Assembly: GCF_021698855.1 (NCBI RefSeq)
Contig: NZ_WWFA01000011.1
Span: 62,001 to 126,000, forward strand
DNA: 64,000 nucleotides
Direction: 5' to 3'
Origin: Lactobacillus sp. S2-2
Lineage (GTDB): Bacteria > Bacillota > Bacilli > Lactobacillales > Lactobacillaceae
Part shown: piece after piece, positions 20,693 through 31,063 of the stretch
Position numbering within the stretch: the first letter of the stretch is position 1
Layout of the letters: the number at the start of each line of letters is the position of its first letter
Made by a program: the position numbers and the translations under genes
The notes under the pieces: model-generated
Database searches by the model: none
The model's input: the letters and a program-made list of their open reading frames with translations, nothing else
Told to the model about the DNA's origin: nothing

Positions 20693-21460
20693 ATGAGAAT
20701 TCCTTTTATTGCCGGAAATTGGAAAATGAATTTGTCTTTAGAAGATGCTTTAGATTTTATCGATAGTATAAAAAAAGATTTACCAGATTCAAATGTTACT
20801 GAGACAGCAATTGCTGCTTCTCCATTATTTTTACAATCAATTATTGATCATAAAAAAGATAGTCAACTAAAAATTATTGCTGAAAATTGTTTTTATAAAG
20901 ACGATGGTGCATATACCGGAGAAGTTAGTCCTAAAGTTCTTTCTGAAATTGGAACTGATTATGTAATAATTGGTCATTCTGAACGAAGAAAATATTTTAA
21001 TGAAACTAATGATATTATTAATAAAAAAGTTCATGCAGTCTTAAGAAATAATATGAATCCTATTATTTGTTGTGATGAAACGATGGGAAGATTACAATCC
21101 GAAAATAAAATTCATTGGGTTGTTAATCAGGTTAATGCATCTTTAAAAGGAGTTTCTGCTGAAGATGCAAAAAATATCATTATTGCATATGAGCCTAGTT
21201 GGGCTATTGGAACTGGTACCAGTGCTTCAAATGATGATGCTCAAGAAGGTTGTTACTTAATTAGACAAACACTAGCTGATATTTATAGTGATGAAATTGC
21301 TGATGAAATAAGAATTTTATATGGTGGAAGTGTTAATTATAAAAATGTAACTTCTTTAATGGAACAAAGAGATATTGATGGAGTTTTAGCTGGTAAAAGT
21401 AGTATTGATAGTAATGATTTTATTAAATTAGTAAATTATAAAAAAAACCAAAATAAATGA
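20693..21460 (+). CDS. tpiA: Triose-phosphate isomerase
   Basis: 255 residues from ATG 20693 behind AAGGGAGA. It interconverts dihydroxyacetone phosphate and glyceraldehyde 3-phosphate. Lys in GNWKMN, electrophilic His in IIGHSERR, catalytic Glu in [11 protein letters not shown] and the phosphate loop LYGGSVN are all present. Codon use is more AT-rich than in gap or eno. Confidence 0.97.
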   Translation: MRIPFIAGNWKMNLSLEDALDFIDSIKKDLPDSNVTETAIAASPLFLQSIIDHKKDSQLKIIAENCFYKDDGAYTGEVSPKVLSEIGTDYVIIGHSERRKYFNETNDIINKKVHAVLRNNMNPIICCDETMGRLQSENKIHWVVNQVNASLKGVSAEDAKNIIIAYEPSWAIGTGTSASNDDAQEGCYLIRQTLADIYSDEIADEIRILYGGSVNYKNVTSLMEQRDIDGVLAGKSSIDSNDFIKLVNYKKNQNK

Positions 21461-21525
21461 TTATTTTGTTGAAAGTTTTTGTTGAAACTTATAGAATTAA
21501 AACTGACCTTTAATTTAAGGGGTAA

Positions 21526-22875
<1,350 letters not shown>

Positions 22876-22880
22876 TATTT

Positions 22881-22917
22881 TTAAAGAACTATTACTAATG
22901 TAGTAGTTCTTTTTTAT
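22881..22917 (+). terminator. Intrinsic terminator after eno
   Basis: Stem AAAGAACTAtTAC / GTAgTAGTTCTTT with a four-base loop and T run. Confidence 0.85.
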
Positions 22918-22945
22918 TTGATTAATTTAATATGAAACTTATTAG

Positions 22946-22979
22946 TTGACTAGAAATTTATATTTATTTATGCTAAACT
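22946..22979 (+). promoter_or_regulatory. Promoter for secG
   Basis: TTGACT (22946-22951) is followed 17 bases later by TATGCT (22969-22974); an extended -10 TGCTAAACT (22971-22979) overlaps it. Located about 50-80 bases before secG. Confidence 0.5.
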
Positions 22980-23027
22980 TGTTAAAGAATTAAAGACCTG
23001 TTTACGAATAGGTAGGAGGGCGTTTTT

Positions 23028-23264
23028 TTGAATAGTTTATTAATGGTGCTGTTATGGATTGTAAGTATCCTAATTATTGGTTCAGTCCTATTACAGCCAT
23101 CTAAAAACAATGATGCAATGTCATCTTTATCTGGTGGAGCTGATGACTTATTTTCAGATTCTAAACCACGTGGATTCGAAGCTTTTATGCAAAAAGTTAC
23201 TGCAATATTAGGAATAGTATTGTTTGGAATAGCTTTAATTCTAATGTGGCTTTCAGCTCATTAA
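23028..23264 (+). CDS. secG: Preprotein translocase subunit SecG
   Basis: 78 residues with two membrane helices (about 3-20 and 54-75) joined by a polar loop containing LSGGADDLF. SecG assists SecA-driven translocation. The start is TTG 23028 behind GTAGGAGGG. The order secG-rnr-smpB is typical of lactobacilli. Confidence 0.95.
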   Translation: MNSLLMVLLWIVSILIIGSVLLQPSKNNDAMSSLSGGADDLFSDSKPRGFEAFMQKVTAILGIVLFGIALILMWLSAH

Positions 23265-23266
23265 TA

Positions 23267-23294
23267 AAACCTCCTTTTTCAGGAGGTTTTTTAT
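23267..23294 (+). terminator. Intrinsic terminator after secG
   Basis: AAAACCTCC/GGAGGTTTT stem with T run directly after the secG stop. Confidence 0.85.
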
Positions 23295-23344
23295 TTTTAT
23301 AAGTAAATCTCTAATTATTAAAAAAGATCGTAGAGGACTAAATA

Positions 23345-25630
23345 GTGCAAGATAATGAATTAAAAAATGAAATTGAACAAAAATTAAAACAAGATCCTGA
23401 TAAATCATACTCAGTAGAAAAATTAATTGATGAGTTAAAATATCATGGATCAGCTGCATTTAAATTAATCGTTCAAGAATTAGCTTCACTTGAAAGAGAT
23501 GAAGTTATTAAGGTAACTGAAAACGGAGAATTTAAACTACATCCAAATCAATTAACTTTTGAAGGAACTTTTCATTCTAATCCAAAAGGCTTTGGTTTTG
23601 CTGATTTTTCTGAAGAGGAAGACGATGCATTTATCGCTCCAACTGAAACAAATGGGGCAATGAATGCTGATACAGTTAAAATTAAAATAACTAAACCAGC
23701 TGATTTAAAATCAGGTAAAGGACCACAAGCTCAAGTTTTAGAAGTGGTTGAACATCACTATACTTATGTAGTTGGTGAATTTATACAGACTGAAGAAGAT
23801 AATGGATATTATGGTCAAATTAAATTAAAAGATAAAAAATTAACAGGATATAAATTTTATGTAACAGATGCAGGAATTAAACCAACTCCTGGTGAAGTAG
23901 TGATTGCGGATATTACTGAATATCCTAATGAACAACATTCAGATGCTTTAATTGGAATTGCTAAGCAAGTTATTGGAAGTGTTGACGATCCTGGAATTGA
24001 TATTTTACAGGTTGTTTATGCCCATGATGTTCCAACTGAATTTCCAACTGACGCTTTAGAACAAGCCAATGAAATTCCAGATCATGTTTTAGAATCAGAG
24101 AAAAAAGGTCGAGTTGATATTACTGATCAAACTTTAGTTACTATTGATAGTGAGTCTTCTAAAGATCTTGATGATGCTGTAACAGTTTGGAAAATGGAAA
24201 ATGGAAATTATCATTTAGGAGTTCATATTGCTGATGTTTCTCATTATGTAAAACCTGGTTCTCCATTAGATCGAGAAGCTTACAATCGAGGAACTTCAGT
24301 ATATTTAACTGATCGTGTAATTCCAATGCTACCAAGAAGACTTTCAAATGGAATTTGTTCTTTAAATGAAGGTCAATTAAGATTGTGTATGAGTTGTGAT
24401 ATGGAAATCACACCTCAAGGAAAAGTAATTAAAGAAGATATTCATCCAAGTTTTATGAAGACAACTGCTAGAATGTCATATAATGATGTTAATGCAATCT
24501 TGGAAGCTCATGATGAAAAGACAAGAAATAAATATCAAGATTTAGTACCAATGTTTGAAGAAATGGCAGAATTACATCGTATTCTATATAAAAATAGAAG
24601 AAGGCGTGGAGCTATTGATTTTGATGATAACGAAGCAGAAATTATTATGGATGATAATGGTAATCCAATTGATATTAAAGTAAGAGAACGAGGATTATCA
24701 GAAAGAATGATTGAATCATTTATGCTAGCAGCTAATGAAACAGTTGCAGAACACTATAATAAATTAAAGGTACCATTCGTATATCGTGTTCATGAAACTC
24801 CTGATGCTTCAAGAGTAAAAGAATTTTTTGAAACTTTAACTGCATTTGGGATTAATGTAAAATCTGATCCAGAACATTTACAACCTAAAACAATGCAAAG
24901 TATTTTGAAAAAAGTAAAAAATCAACCTGAAGAAAAAATGGTTTCAGTAATGATGTTACGTAGTTTAAAACAAGCTAAGTATAGTGACAAATGTGTAGGA
25001 CATTTTGGATTAGGTGCTGATTATTATACTCATTTTACTTCTCCAATTAGAAGATATCCAGATACGATGGTTCATCGTTTAATTAATTTGTATGAAGATG
25101 AAGGAATAAATGATGATAGTAAAGCATTATATGAAGATAAATTAGATGAAATTACTGCAAACAACTCTTCTGCTGAAAGAAGAGGAATTGATACTGAACG
25201 TGATGTAGATGCAATGATGAAAGCCAAATATATGAGTAATCATATTGGTGAAGAATTTGATGGTGTTGTTGGTTCAGTACTTAAATTTGGGATGTTTATT
25301 TCATTACCAAATACTGTTGAAGGATTAGTTCATATTTCTCGTATGAAAGATGACTATTATCAATATGTTGAAAAATTTATGGCTTTAGTCGGTCGTGGAA
25401 CTAGAAGAACCTTTAAAATTGGTCAAGCAATTAGAGTTAAATGTGTGAATGTTGATGTTGATCAAAGCGCAGTTGATTTTGAAATTGTTAATCCAGAAGA
25501 AACACCTAAATCTGATTTACTTCCAAAGAGAAAGCCAAAGCGTAAGTATAATCCTAAGAATAAGGATAATCGAAATAATAAATTTGATAATAAAAAACAA
25601 AATTCAAAAAAAAAATCTGATCATAAATAA
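23345..25630 (+). CDS. rnr: Ribonuclease R
   Basis: 761 residues. A processive 3'-5' exoribonuclease that degrades structured RNA and works with tmRNA-SmpB. Order: N-terminal HTH, cold-shock OB domains (about 70-225), RNB catalytic domain with SSKDLDDAV and HIADVSHYVKPG, S1 domain (about 635-715) and a basic Lys/Asn-rich tail. The start is GTG 23345 behind AGAGGA. smpB starts 12 bases after its stop, coupling the two trans-translation partners. Confidence 0.97.
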   Translation: MQDNELKNEIEQKLKQDPDKSYSVEKLIDELKYHGSAAFKLIVQELASLERDEVIKVTENGEFKLHPNQLTFEGTFHSNPKGFGFADFSEEEDDAFIAPTETNGAMNADTVKIKITKPADLKSGKGPQAQVLEVVEHHYTYVVGEFIQTEEDNGYYGQIKLKDKKLTGYKFYVTDAGIKPTPGEVVIADITEYPNEQHSDALIGIAKQVIGSVDDPGIDILQVVYAHDVPTEFPTDALEQANEIPDHVLESEKKGRVDITDQTLVTIDSESSKDLDDAVTVWKMENGNYHLGVHIADVSHYVKPGSPLDREAYNRGTSVYLTDRVIPMLPRRLSNGICSLNEGQLRLCMSCDMEITPQGKVIKEDIHPSFMKTTARMSYNDVNAILEAHDEKTRNKYQDLVPMFEEMAELHRILYKNRRRRGAIDFDDNEAEIIMDDNGNPIDIKVRERGLSERMIESFMLAANETVAEHYNKLKVPFVYRVHETPDASRVKEFFETLTAFGINVKSDPEHLQPKTMQSILKKVKNQPEEKMVSVMMLRSLKQAKYSDKCVGHFGLGADYYTHFTSPIRRYPDTMVHRLINLYEDEGINDDSKALYEDKLDEITANNSSAERRGIDTERDVDAMMKAKYMSNHIGEEFDGVVGSVLKFGMFISLPNTVEGLVHISRMKDDYYQYVEKFMALVGRGTRRTFKIGQAIRVKCVNVDVDQSAVDFEIVNPEETPKSDLLPKRKPKRKYNPKNKDNRNNKFDNKKQNSKKKSDHK

Positions 25631-25642
25631 GAGGTGAGTTAT

Positions 25643-26116
25643 ATGGCCAAGAAAAAGCATCAAGAAAAAGATGAAAATTTAATGGCTACTAACCGTAAAG
25701 CTCGTCATGATTTTTCAATAACTGATACTTTAGAGGCTGGAATAGCTCTAACTGGAACTGAAATAAAATCTGTTCGAGCAAGAAGACTTAATTTAAAAGA
25801 TGGATTTGTACAGATTAGAAATGGTCAAGCAAATTTAATGAATGTTCATATTAGTGAATATGATGAAGGTAATCAATTTAATCATGATCCACTAAGAACT
25901 AGAAAATTATTATTGCATAAGAAGCAAATTCAAAAACTTGGACAAGCTACTGACGGTAAAGGTGTTACGATTGTACCTTTAAAAGTCTATTTAAAAAATG
26001 GTTTTGCTAAAGTTTTAATTGGAATTGCAAAAGGTAAACGTGAATATGATAAAAGAGAATCATTAAAGCGAAAAGATCAACAAAGACAAATTGATCGAGT
26101 TATGAAACATTATTAA
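25643..26116 (+). CDS. smpB: SsrA-binding protein SmpB
   Basis: 157 residues from ATG 25643 (Shine-Dalgarno GAGGTGAG). It brings tmRNA to stalled ribosomes. [21 protein letters not shown] and the C-terminal basic tail [16 protein letters not shown] match the family. It is directly downstream of rnr. Confidence 0.97.
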   Translation: MAKKKHQEKDENLMATNRKARHDFSITDTLEAGIALTGTEIKSVRARRLNLKDGFVQIRNGQANLMNVHISEYDEGNQFNHDPLRTRKLLLHKKQIQKLGQATDGKGVTIVPLKVYLKNGFAKVLIGIAKGKREYDKRESLKRKDQQRQIDRVMKHY

Positions 26117-26146
26117 AAAGCTAAGTTAGTTACTTAGCTTTTTTTG
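26115..26146 (+). terminator. Intrinsic terminator after smpB
   Basis: AAAAGCTAAGT/ACTTAGCTTTT stem with a five-base loop and T7. An extended -10 for ung (TGTTAAAAT, 26151-26159) begins right after it. Confidence 0.88.
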
Positions 26147-26182
26147 TTTGTGTTAAAATTTGTGTATAGGAGGTGATTTAAT

Positions 26183-26851
26183 ATCTTAAGTTTAATAAAT
26201 AATGATTGGCAAAGAATCTTAAAAAATGAGTTTGAAAAAGATTACTTTATTAAACTAAAACAATTTTTGAATCAAGAAACTAAAGAATACGTAGTTTATC
26301 CAAAGAAGCAAGATATATTTCGAGCACTTAATTTAACTGCGTTTGAAGATGTTAAAGTAGTTATTTTAGGTCAAGATCCTTATCATGAAAAGAATCAAGC
26401 AAATGGACTTAGTTTTTCTGTTAATCAAGGCGTAAAATTGCCACCGTCTTTAAAAAATATTTTTAAAGAATTAGAAAATGATTTAAATATTAAAATGAGT
26501 GACAACGGAGATTTGAAAAGTTGGGCAAATCAAGGTGTTTTATTATTAAATACTGTTTTAACTGTTCGAGATGGATTTGCGAATTCACATAAAAATCAAG
26601 GTTGGGAAATTTTTACTGATGAAATAATCAGACAACTTTCTAATAAAGATGGTACAGTTATTTTTGTTTTATGGGGGAAGAATGCACAAGATAAAATAAA
26701 ATTAATTGATTCTAACAAAAATAAGATTATTAAATCATCACACCCAAGTCCTTTATCTGCATACCGGGGATTTTTAGGATCAAAACCATTTACTAATATT
26801 AATGATGAATTAAAAAATGAAGGAAAATCAATGATTGATTGGAAAATATAA
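26183..26851 (+). CDS. ung: Uracil-DNA glycosylase, probable ATC start
   Basis: Removes uracil from DNA. The active-site motif GQDPYH (Asp about 65) and the HPSPLSAYRGF loop are present. No ATG, GTG or TTG occurs in frame between the upstream stop (26174-26176) and TTG 26267, which would remove 28 residues including the family block NNDWQRILKNEFEK. The near-perfect Shine-Dalgarno AGGAGGTGA (26168-26176) lies 6 bases before ATC 26183, which gives 222 residues and the family N-terminus. An ATC start is therefore the best reading; a sequencing error (ATG read as ATC) is the alternative. Confidence 0.92.
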   Translation: MLSLINNDWQRILKNEFEKDYFIKLKQFLNQETKEYVVYPKKQDIFRALNLTAFEDVKVVILGQDPYHEKNQANGLSFSVNQGVKLPPSLKNIFKELENDLNIKMSDNGDLKSWANQGVLLLNTVLTVRDGFANSHKNQGWEIFTDEIIRQLSNKDGTVIFVLWGKNAQDKIKLIDSNKNKIIKSSHPSPLSAYRGFLGSKPFTNINDELKNEGKSMIDWKI

Positions 26852-26867
26852 ATTAGGAGTTTTAATT

Positions 26868-27836
26868 ATGAGTATATTTGATGATTTAAAAGCAGACGTA
26901 AAAAATAAAAATAAAAGAATTATTTTTCCTGAAGGGGAAGATGAAAGAATTATTAAGGCGGCAGTTAGATTAAAAACTGATCAATTGTTAGAACCAGTTT
27001 TAATTGGAAATGCTGAAAATATAAAAAATACTGGATTATTAACTGAAAATCTTGAAATAATCGATATTAACGAATATCCAGAAGCTAAAATGAATGAACT
27101 AGCTGATGCATTAGTTGAAAGAAGAAAAGGAAAAACTGATTTAGAGACTGCACATAAATGGCTTTTAAATGAAAATTATTTTGCCACAATGCTAGTTTAT
27201 TTAAATAAAGCAGATGGATTAGTATCTGGTGCAATTCATTCAACAGGAGATACTGTTAGACCAGCGTTACAAATTATAAAAACTAAAAAGGATGTTAGCT
27301 TAATTAGTGGATCATTCCTAATGCAAAAAGAGAGTCAAAAATATTTATTTGCTGATTGTGCAATTAATATTGATTTAACTGCTCAACAAATGGCTGAAAT
27401 TGCGGTTGAAAGTGCAAAACAAGCTAGAATTTTTAATATTGATCCTAAAGTTGCATTGTTAAGTTTTTCAACTGATGGTTCTGCTAAAAGTGAACATGTT
27501 GATAAAGTAAGTGAAGCTACAAGAATTGCACAACAATTAGATCCAGAAACAGATTATGATGGAGAACTTCAATTTGATGCTGCAGTTGCAAGTGAAGTTG
27601 CTGCACAAAAGAAACCAAATTCTAAGGTTGCCGGTAAAGCTAATGTATTTATATTCCCTGATTTACAATCAGGAAATATTGCTTATAAAGTAGCTCAAAG
27701 ATTGGGTGGATATGAAGCAGTTGGACCCTTATTGCAAGGATTAGCTAAACCAGTTTCTGATTTATCCAGAGGATGTAATGAAGAAGATGTTTATAAAGTT
27801 GCAATTATTACCGCAGCACAATCTTTAATGAATTAA
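26868..27836 (+). CDS. pta: Phosphate acetyltransferase
   Basis: 322 residues from ATG 26868 behind TTAGGAG. It interconverts acetyl-CoA and acetyl phosphate. Signature regions FPEGEDERI, SGAIHSTGDTVRPALQ, VALLSFSTDGSAKS and FPDLQSGNIAYK are typical of Pta. It is followed after 10 bases by tsaE, as in other lactobacilli. Confidence 0.97.
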   Translation: MSIFDDLKADVKNKNKRIIFPEGEDERIIKAAVRLKTDQLLEPVLIGNAENIKNTGLLTENLEIIDINEYPEAKMNELADALVERRKGKTDLETAHKWLLNENYFATMLVYLNKADGLVSGAIHSTGDTVRPALQIIKTKKDVSLISGSFLMQKESQKYLFADCAINIDLTAQQMAEIAVESAKQARIFNIDPKVALLSFSTDGSAKSEHVDKVSEATRIAQQLDPETDYDGELQFDAAVASEVAAQKKPNSKVAGKANVFIFPDLQSGNIAYKVAQRLGGYEAVGPLLQGLAKPVSDLSRGCNEEDVYKVAIITAAQSLMN

Positions 27837-27846
27837 GGAAATAATA

Positions 27847-28311
27847 ATGTTAAAAGTTAATGTAAAAAATGCCGATGAAACAAAAAATATTGGATTTAAA
27901 TTATCAAAATCACTTCAGCCAGGTGATGTTTTATTATTAGATGGTGATTTAGGTGCAGGTAAAACTACTTTTACTAAAGGATTAGCTGAAGGATTAGGAA
28001 TTACAAGAAATATTAAAAGTCCAACTTTTACAATTATCAAAGAATACTCTGATGGGAAAATACCTCTCTACCATATGGATATTTATCGTTTAGAAGATGG
28101 TGGATCTGATGAATTAGGATTAGATGAATATTTTAATAGTGATGGGATTACAGTAGTTGAATGGTCAAAATTTGTTGAATCAAATTTACCAACTGAATAT
28201 TTAAAAATTCAATTTATTCGAAATGATGATAATAATTTTGATTCTCGAGAAATTATTTTTGATGCAAAAGGAAGTCACTTCAATCAAATCCTAAAAAGTG
28301 GAGAATTATAA
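27847..28311 (+). CDS. tsaE: tRNA threonylcarbamoyladenosine synthesis ATPase TsaE
   Basis: 154 residues with the P-loop GDLGAGKTTFTKGLA (about 38-52), SPTFTI and HMDIYRLE. TsaE works with TsaB and TsaD to make t6A37 in ANN-decoding tRNAs. ATG follows AAGGAA. The next gene starts on the base after its stop. Confidence 0.96.
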   Translation: MLKVNVKNADETKNIGFKLSKSLQPGDVLLLDGDLGAGKTTFTKGLAEGLGITRNIKSPTFTIIKEYSDGKIPLYHMDIYRLEDGGSDELGLDEYFNSDGITVVEWSKFVESNLPTEYLKIQFIRNDDNNFDSREIIFDAKGSHFNQILKSGEL

Positions 28312-28794
28312 ATGGCAGAAGAAGATAATGTTGTAATAAAAATGGCTGAAGGGACTGATGCACCTTCAATACTTGATTTATTAAAACAATTAAATCAAGA
28401 ATCATCATACTTAGCAGTTGATGACAATTTAAATGAATTAACTAATGCTCAAGAAGCAATCCAAATTGATTTATTAAATTCATCAGGAAAAAATATTGTT
28501 TTAATTGCAAAAATAAATAATGAAATTATTGGAATTGTATCAATTACTGAGTTAGATGATGCGCCAAATGAAGGCGAATTAGGAGTTGCAGTTTTAGAAA
28601 AATATCAAAATATGGGATTAGGAACTGCTTTAATTGATGCTGCAATTGATTGGTATCAAAATTATAGTTTATTAGAAGAATTATCATTAGAAGTTTTTAA
28701 TGAAAATACTAAAGCCATAAATCTTTATATAAAGTTAGGGTTTGAAATTGTTTCTAAAAATTCTATTAAAGCCAAAATGCTTTTTTCTAATTAA
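28312..28794 (+). CDS. GNAT family N-acetyltransferase
   Basis: 160 residues with the acetyl-CoA binding motif (EKYQNMGLGTALIDAA, about 99-114) and the C-terminal EVFNENTKAINLYIKLGFE. Gap-free placement after tsaE shows translational coupling. The neighbourhood could suggest a RimI-like role (ribosomal protein S18 acetylation), but the sequence alone does not fix the substrate. Confidence 0.85.
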   Translation: MAEEDNVVIKMAEGTDAPSILDLLKQLNQESSYLAVDDNLNELTNAQEAIQIDLLNSSGKNIVLIAKINNEIIGIVSITELDDAPNEGELGVAVLEKYQNMGLGTALIDAAIDWYQNYSLLEELSLEVFNENTKAINLYIKLGFEIVSKNSIKAKMLFSN

Positions 28795-28800
28795 AAAATA

Positions 28801-28840
28801 AAAACACTTTCGATAAAAGTTTTACGAAAGTGTTTTTATT
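28801..28840. terminator. Bidirectional terminator
   Basis: Twelve-pair stem AAAACACTTTCG/CGAAAGTGTTTT with A and T tracts on either side, between the + acetyltransferase and the - exonuclease. Confidence 0.88.
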
Positions 28841-28846
28841 TAATTA

Positions 28847-29380
28847 TTATTTTAATTTAACGAATTCTTTGATAGTGTCTAAATCAAATTGGTTTGATTG
28901 ACTAATTAAAATTTCAGCACAAGCAATACTATCTGCCAAAGCATTATGATGATTTTTCAAGTTAATATCTAGTATATCACTAATCGTGTTTAATTTGTAA
29001 TTATCTAAATCTTTATAAAAATATTTAGATGTTTTTAAAGTATCTAATGATAAATAATCTGGCTTTGAAATTCCATATCTTTCAAGTGATTTTTTTATAA
29101 CACTATTATCAAAAGTTGCATTATGAGCAATTACTAGTTTATTTCTACGAAAAAAATTTTCAATATGAGACCATATCTGTGGGAAAGTTGGTGCATTAAT
29201 TACATCTTGCTCTTTAATTCCATGAATTTGAACATTTCTAAAATTAAATTCAGTTTCAGGATTGATAAGTGAATAAAACTTATCTGTAATTTGGTTATTT
29301 CTAACAACTACAACAGCAACAGAGCATGCACTATCTCTTTTACTGTTGGCAGTTTCAAAGTCAATCGCAATAAAATTCAT
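28847..29380 (-). CDS. DnaQ-like 3'-5' exonuclease (DEDDh)
   Basis: 177 residues, a single exonuclease domain. DEDDh motifs are complete: DFETAN (Exo I, about 7-12), HNATFDNSVI (Exo II) and HHNALADSIACAEI (Exo III with its His). It resembles stand-alone epsilon-like exonucleases rather than a polymerase subunit, and the substrate is unknown. It is a single gene on the - strand. Confidence 0.9.
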   Translation of the reverse strand: MNFIAIDFETANSKRDSACSVAVVVVRNNQITDKFYSLINPETEFNFRNVQIHGIKEQDVINAPTFPQIWSHIENFFRRNKLVIAHNATFDNSVIKKSLERYGISKPDYLSLDTLKTSKYFYKDLDNYKLNTISDILDINLKNHHNALADSIACAEILISQSNQFDLDTIKEFVKLK

Positions 29381-29494
29381 AATTTACCTCTTTTTTATCA
29401 TATTAATTTAGATTAGCAGATACTTTATAATAGTCAAGATTAAATAGAACTGTGTTAAAATTAAACTAATAAAAATAGAATAGGTTGATTTTTT

Positions 29495-30136
29495 ATGGAT
29501 GAAAATAAATTCACTTTTCCGTTGATTGCATCTTTATTAGCAATTAACGCAGGTTTTATTGATGCGTATACTTTTTTGTTTCATGGTGAAGTATTTGCTG
29601 GGTTACAAACAGGTAATATTATTTTATTAGGAATTAATTTAGCGCAATTTAATCTTATTAATTGTCTGCATTATTTAATATCAATATCAATGTTCATTAT
29701 TGGTTTATTGATTATTAAATTTTTGCAAGGAATTACACTTGATAATTTATATCGAAAAAAGATAGTTATTTTATTTGAAATAACATTTATTGTTTTAGCA
29801 ATTATTTTAAAAAATAAAGTTCCAGAACTTTTGATAGTTGGTTTCTTTTCTATTGCTGCTTCTGCACAATTACAAGAATTCGATTTGTTAAGAGGTAAAG
29901 CATTTAATCCAATTATGATGACTGGAAATATTAAAAAAATTTCGAATGGAATTTATGATGTTTTTGTACACAAAAATAAAACTAAATTAATTCCATTGTT
30001 AGATACATTAGTTGTACTTTTTAGTTTTATCATTGGAGCCTTTTTAGTTACTTTGTTAGGTAATTTATTTGGTAATATTGTAATAATTGTTCCTGTTTTG
30101 ATATTATTTTTGATTTTATTTATTTTAAAAAGATGA
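29495..30136 (+). CDS. DUF1275 (YoaK-like) membrane protein
   Basis: 213 residues with about six hydrophobic segments. The N-terminal AGFIDAYTFLFHGEVFAG and QTGNIILLG mark the DUF1275/YoaK family, whose function is unknown. An extended -10 TGTTAAAAT (29453-29461) precedes it. murB follows after 9 bases. Confidence 0.88.
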   Translation: MDENKFTFPLIASLLAINAGFIDAYTFLFHGEVFAGLQTGNIILLGINLAQFNLINCLHYLISISMFIIGLLIIKFLQGITLDNLYRKKIVILFEITFIVLAIILKNKVPELLIVGFFSIAASAQLQEFDLLRGKAFNPIMMTGNIKKISNGIYDVFVHKNKTKLIPLLDTLVVLFSFIIGAFLVTLLGNLFGNIVIIVPVLILFLILFILKR

Positions 30137-30145
30137 GGTGAGAAT

Positions 30146-31060
30146 ATGTATGATGAAATGATTAACCATTTTCCAAATATAGAAATATTAAAAAACAAAA
30201 AGCTTTCTGATTATACATGGACTAAGACTGGTGGAATAGCTGATATGATAGCTTTTCCGAAAACTTTTGAAGAAACAGAAAGTTTACTCAAATATGCAAA
30301 AAATAAATCAATTTCAATAACTATTATTGGGAATGCTAGTAATTTAATTATTCGTGATGGTGGAATTTCTGGAATTGTTATTATTTTAAATAAGATGGAC
30401 AAAGTTTTTGTATCTGGAAATGATTTGACTGCTGAAGCAGGCGTTGCTTATATTGAAGCAACCAAAGTAGCACAACAAAATAATTTATCAGGATTAGAAT
30501 TTGCTGCAGGGATTCCCGGAAGTGTTGGTGGTGGTGTATATATGAATGCTGGTGCTTATGGTGGTGAAACAAAACAAGTTTTAAAAAGTGTAAAAGTATT
30601 AAATGAAAAGAATGAAATTCAAGTTTTGAAACATGAAGATTTAAACTTTGGATATCGTTATTCAAGTTTACAAGATAATCATTTAACTGTTTTAGAAGCA
30701 ACTTTTTCTTTAATTAAAAAAGATGGTAATTTAATTCAACAAGAAATGGATCATTTAAATCATTTAAGAAAATCTAAACAACCATTAGAATATCCATCTT
30801 GTGGGAGTGTATTTAAGCGACCAACAGGATATTTTGCTGGAAAGTTAATTCATGATTCGAATCTTCAAGGATATCGTAATGGTGGAGCTGAAGTCTCAAA
30901 AAAACATGCAGGATTTATTGTAAATGTAGATAATGCAACGGCAAGTGATTATTTAAATGTGATTAATCATGTTCAAGAAACAGTTAAAAATAAATTTGGC
31001 GTTAGTTTAGAAACGGAAGTAAGAATCATTGGAAATAAAAGTGATTCGGAAGGGAAATAA
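30146..31060 (+). CDS. murB: UDP-N-acetylenolpyruvoylglucosamine reductase
   Basis: 304 residues. It reduces the enolpyruvyl group to lactate, giving UDP-MurNAc for peptidoglycan. FAD-binding IGNASNLIIRDGG, substrate region AGIPGSVGGGVYMNAGAYGGE, catalytic Ser in YPSCGSVFKRP and the C-terminal Glu (SLETEVRIIG) are present. ATG 30146 follows TGAGGTGA. Confidence 0.97.
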   Translation: MYDEMINHFPNIEILKNKKLSDYTWTKTGGIADMIAFPKTFEETESLLKYAKNKSISITIIGNASNLIIRDGGISGIVIILNKMDKVFVSGNDLTAEAGVAYIEATKVAQQNNLSGLEFAAGIPGSVGGGVYMNAGAYGGETKQVLKSVKVLNEKNEIQVLKHEDLNFGYRYSSLQDNHLTVLEATFSLIKKDGNLIQQEMDHLNHLRKSKQPLEYPSCGSVFKRPTGYFAGKLIHDSNLQGYRNGGAEVSKKHAGFIVNVDNATASDYLNVINHVQETVKNKFGVSLETEVRIIGNKSDSEGK

Positions 31061-31063
31061 TAT

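Noticed and set aside
30381-30701. 106-codon frame on the - strand inside murB
   Set aside because: It lies fully opposite a strongly conserved gene, has leucine/histidine-rich antisense composition and no Shine-Dalgarno.
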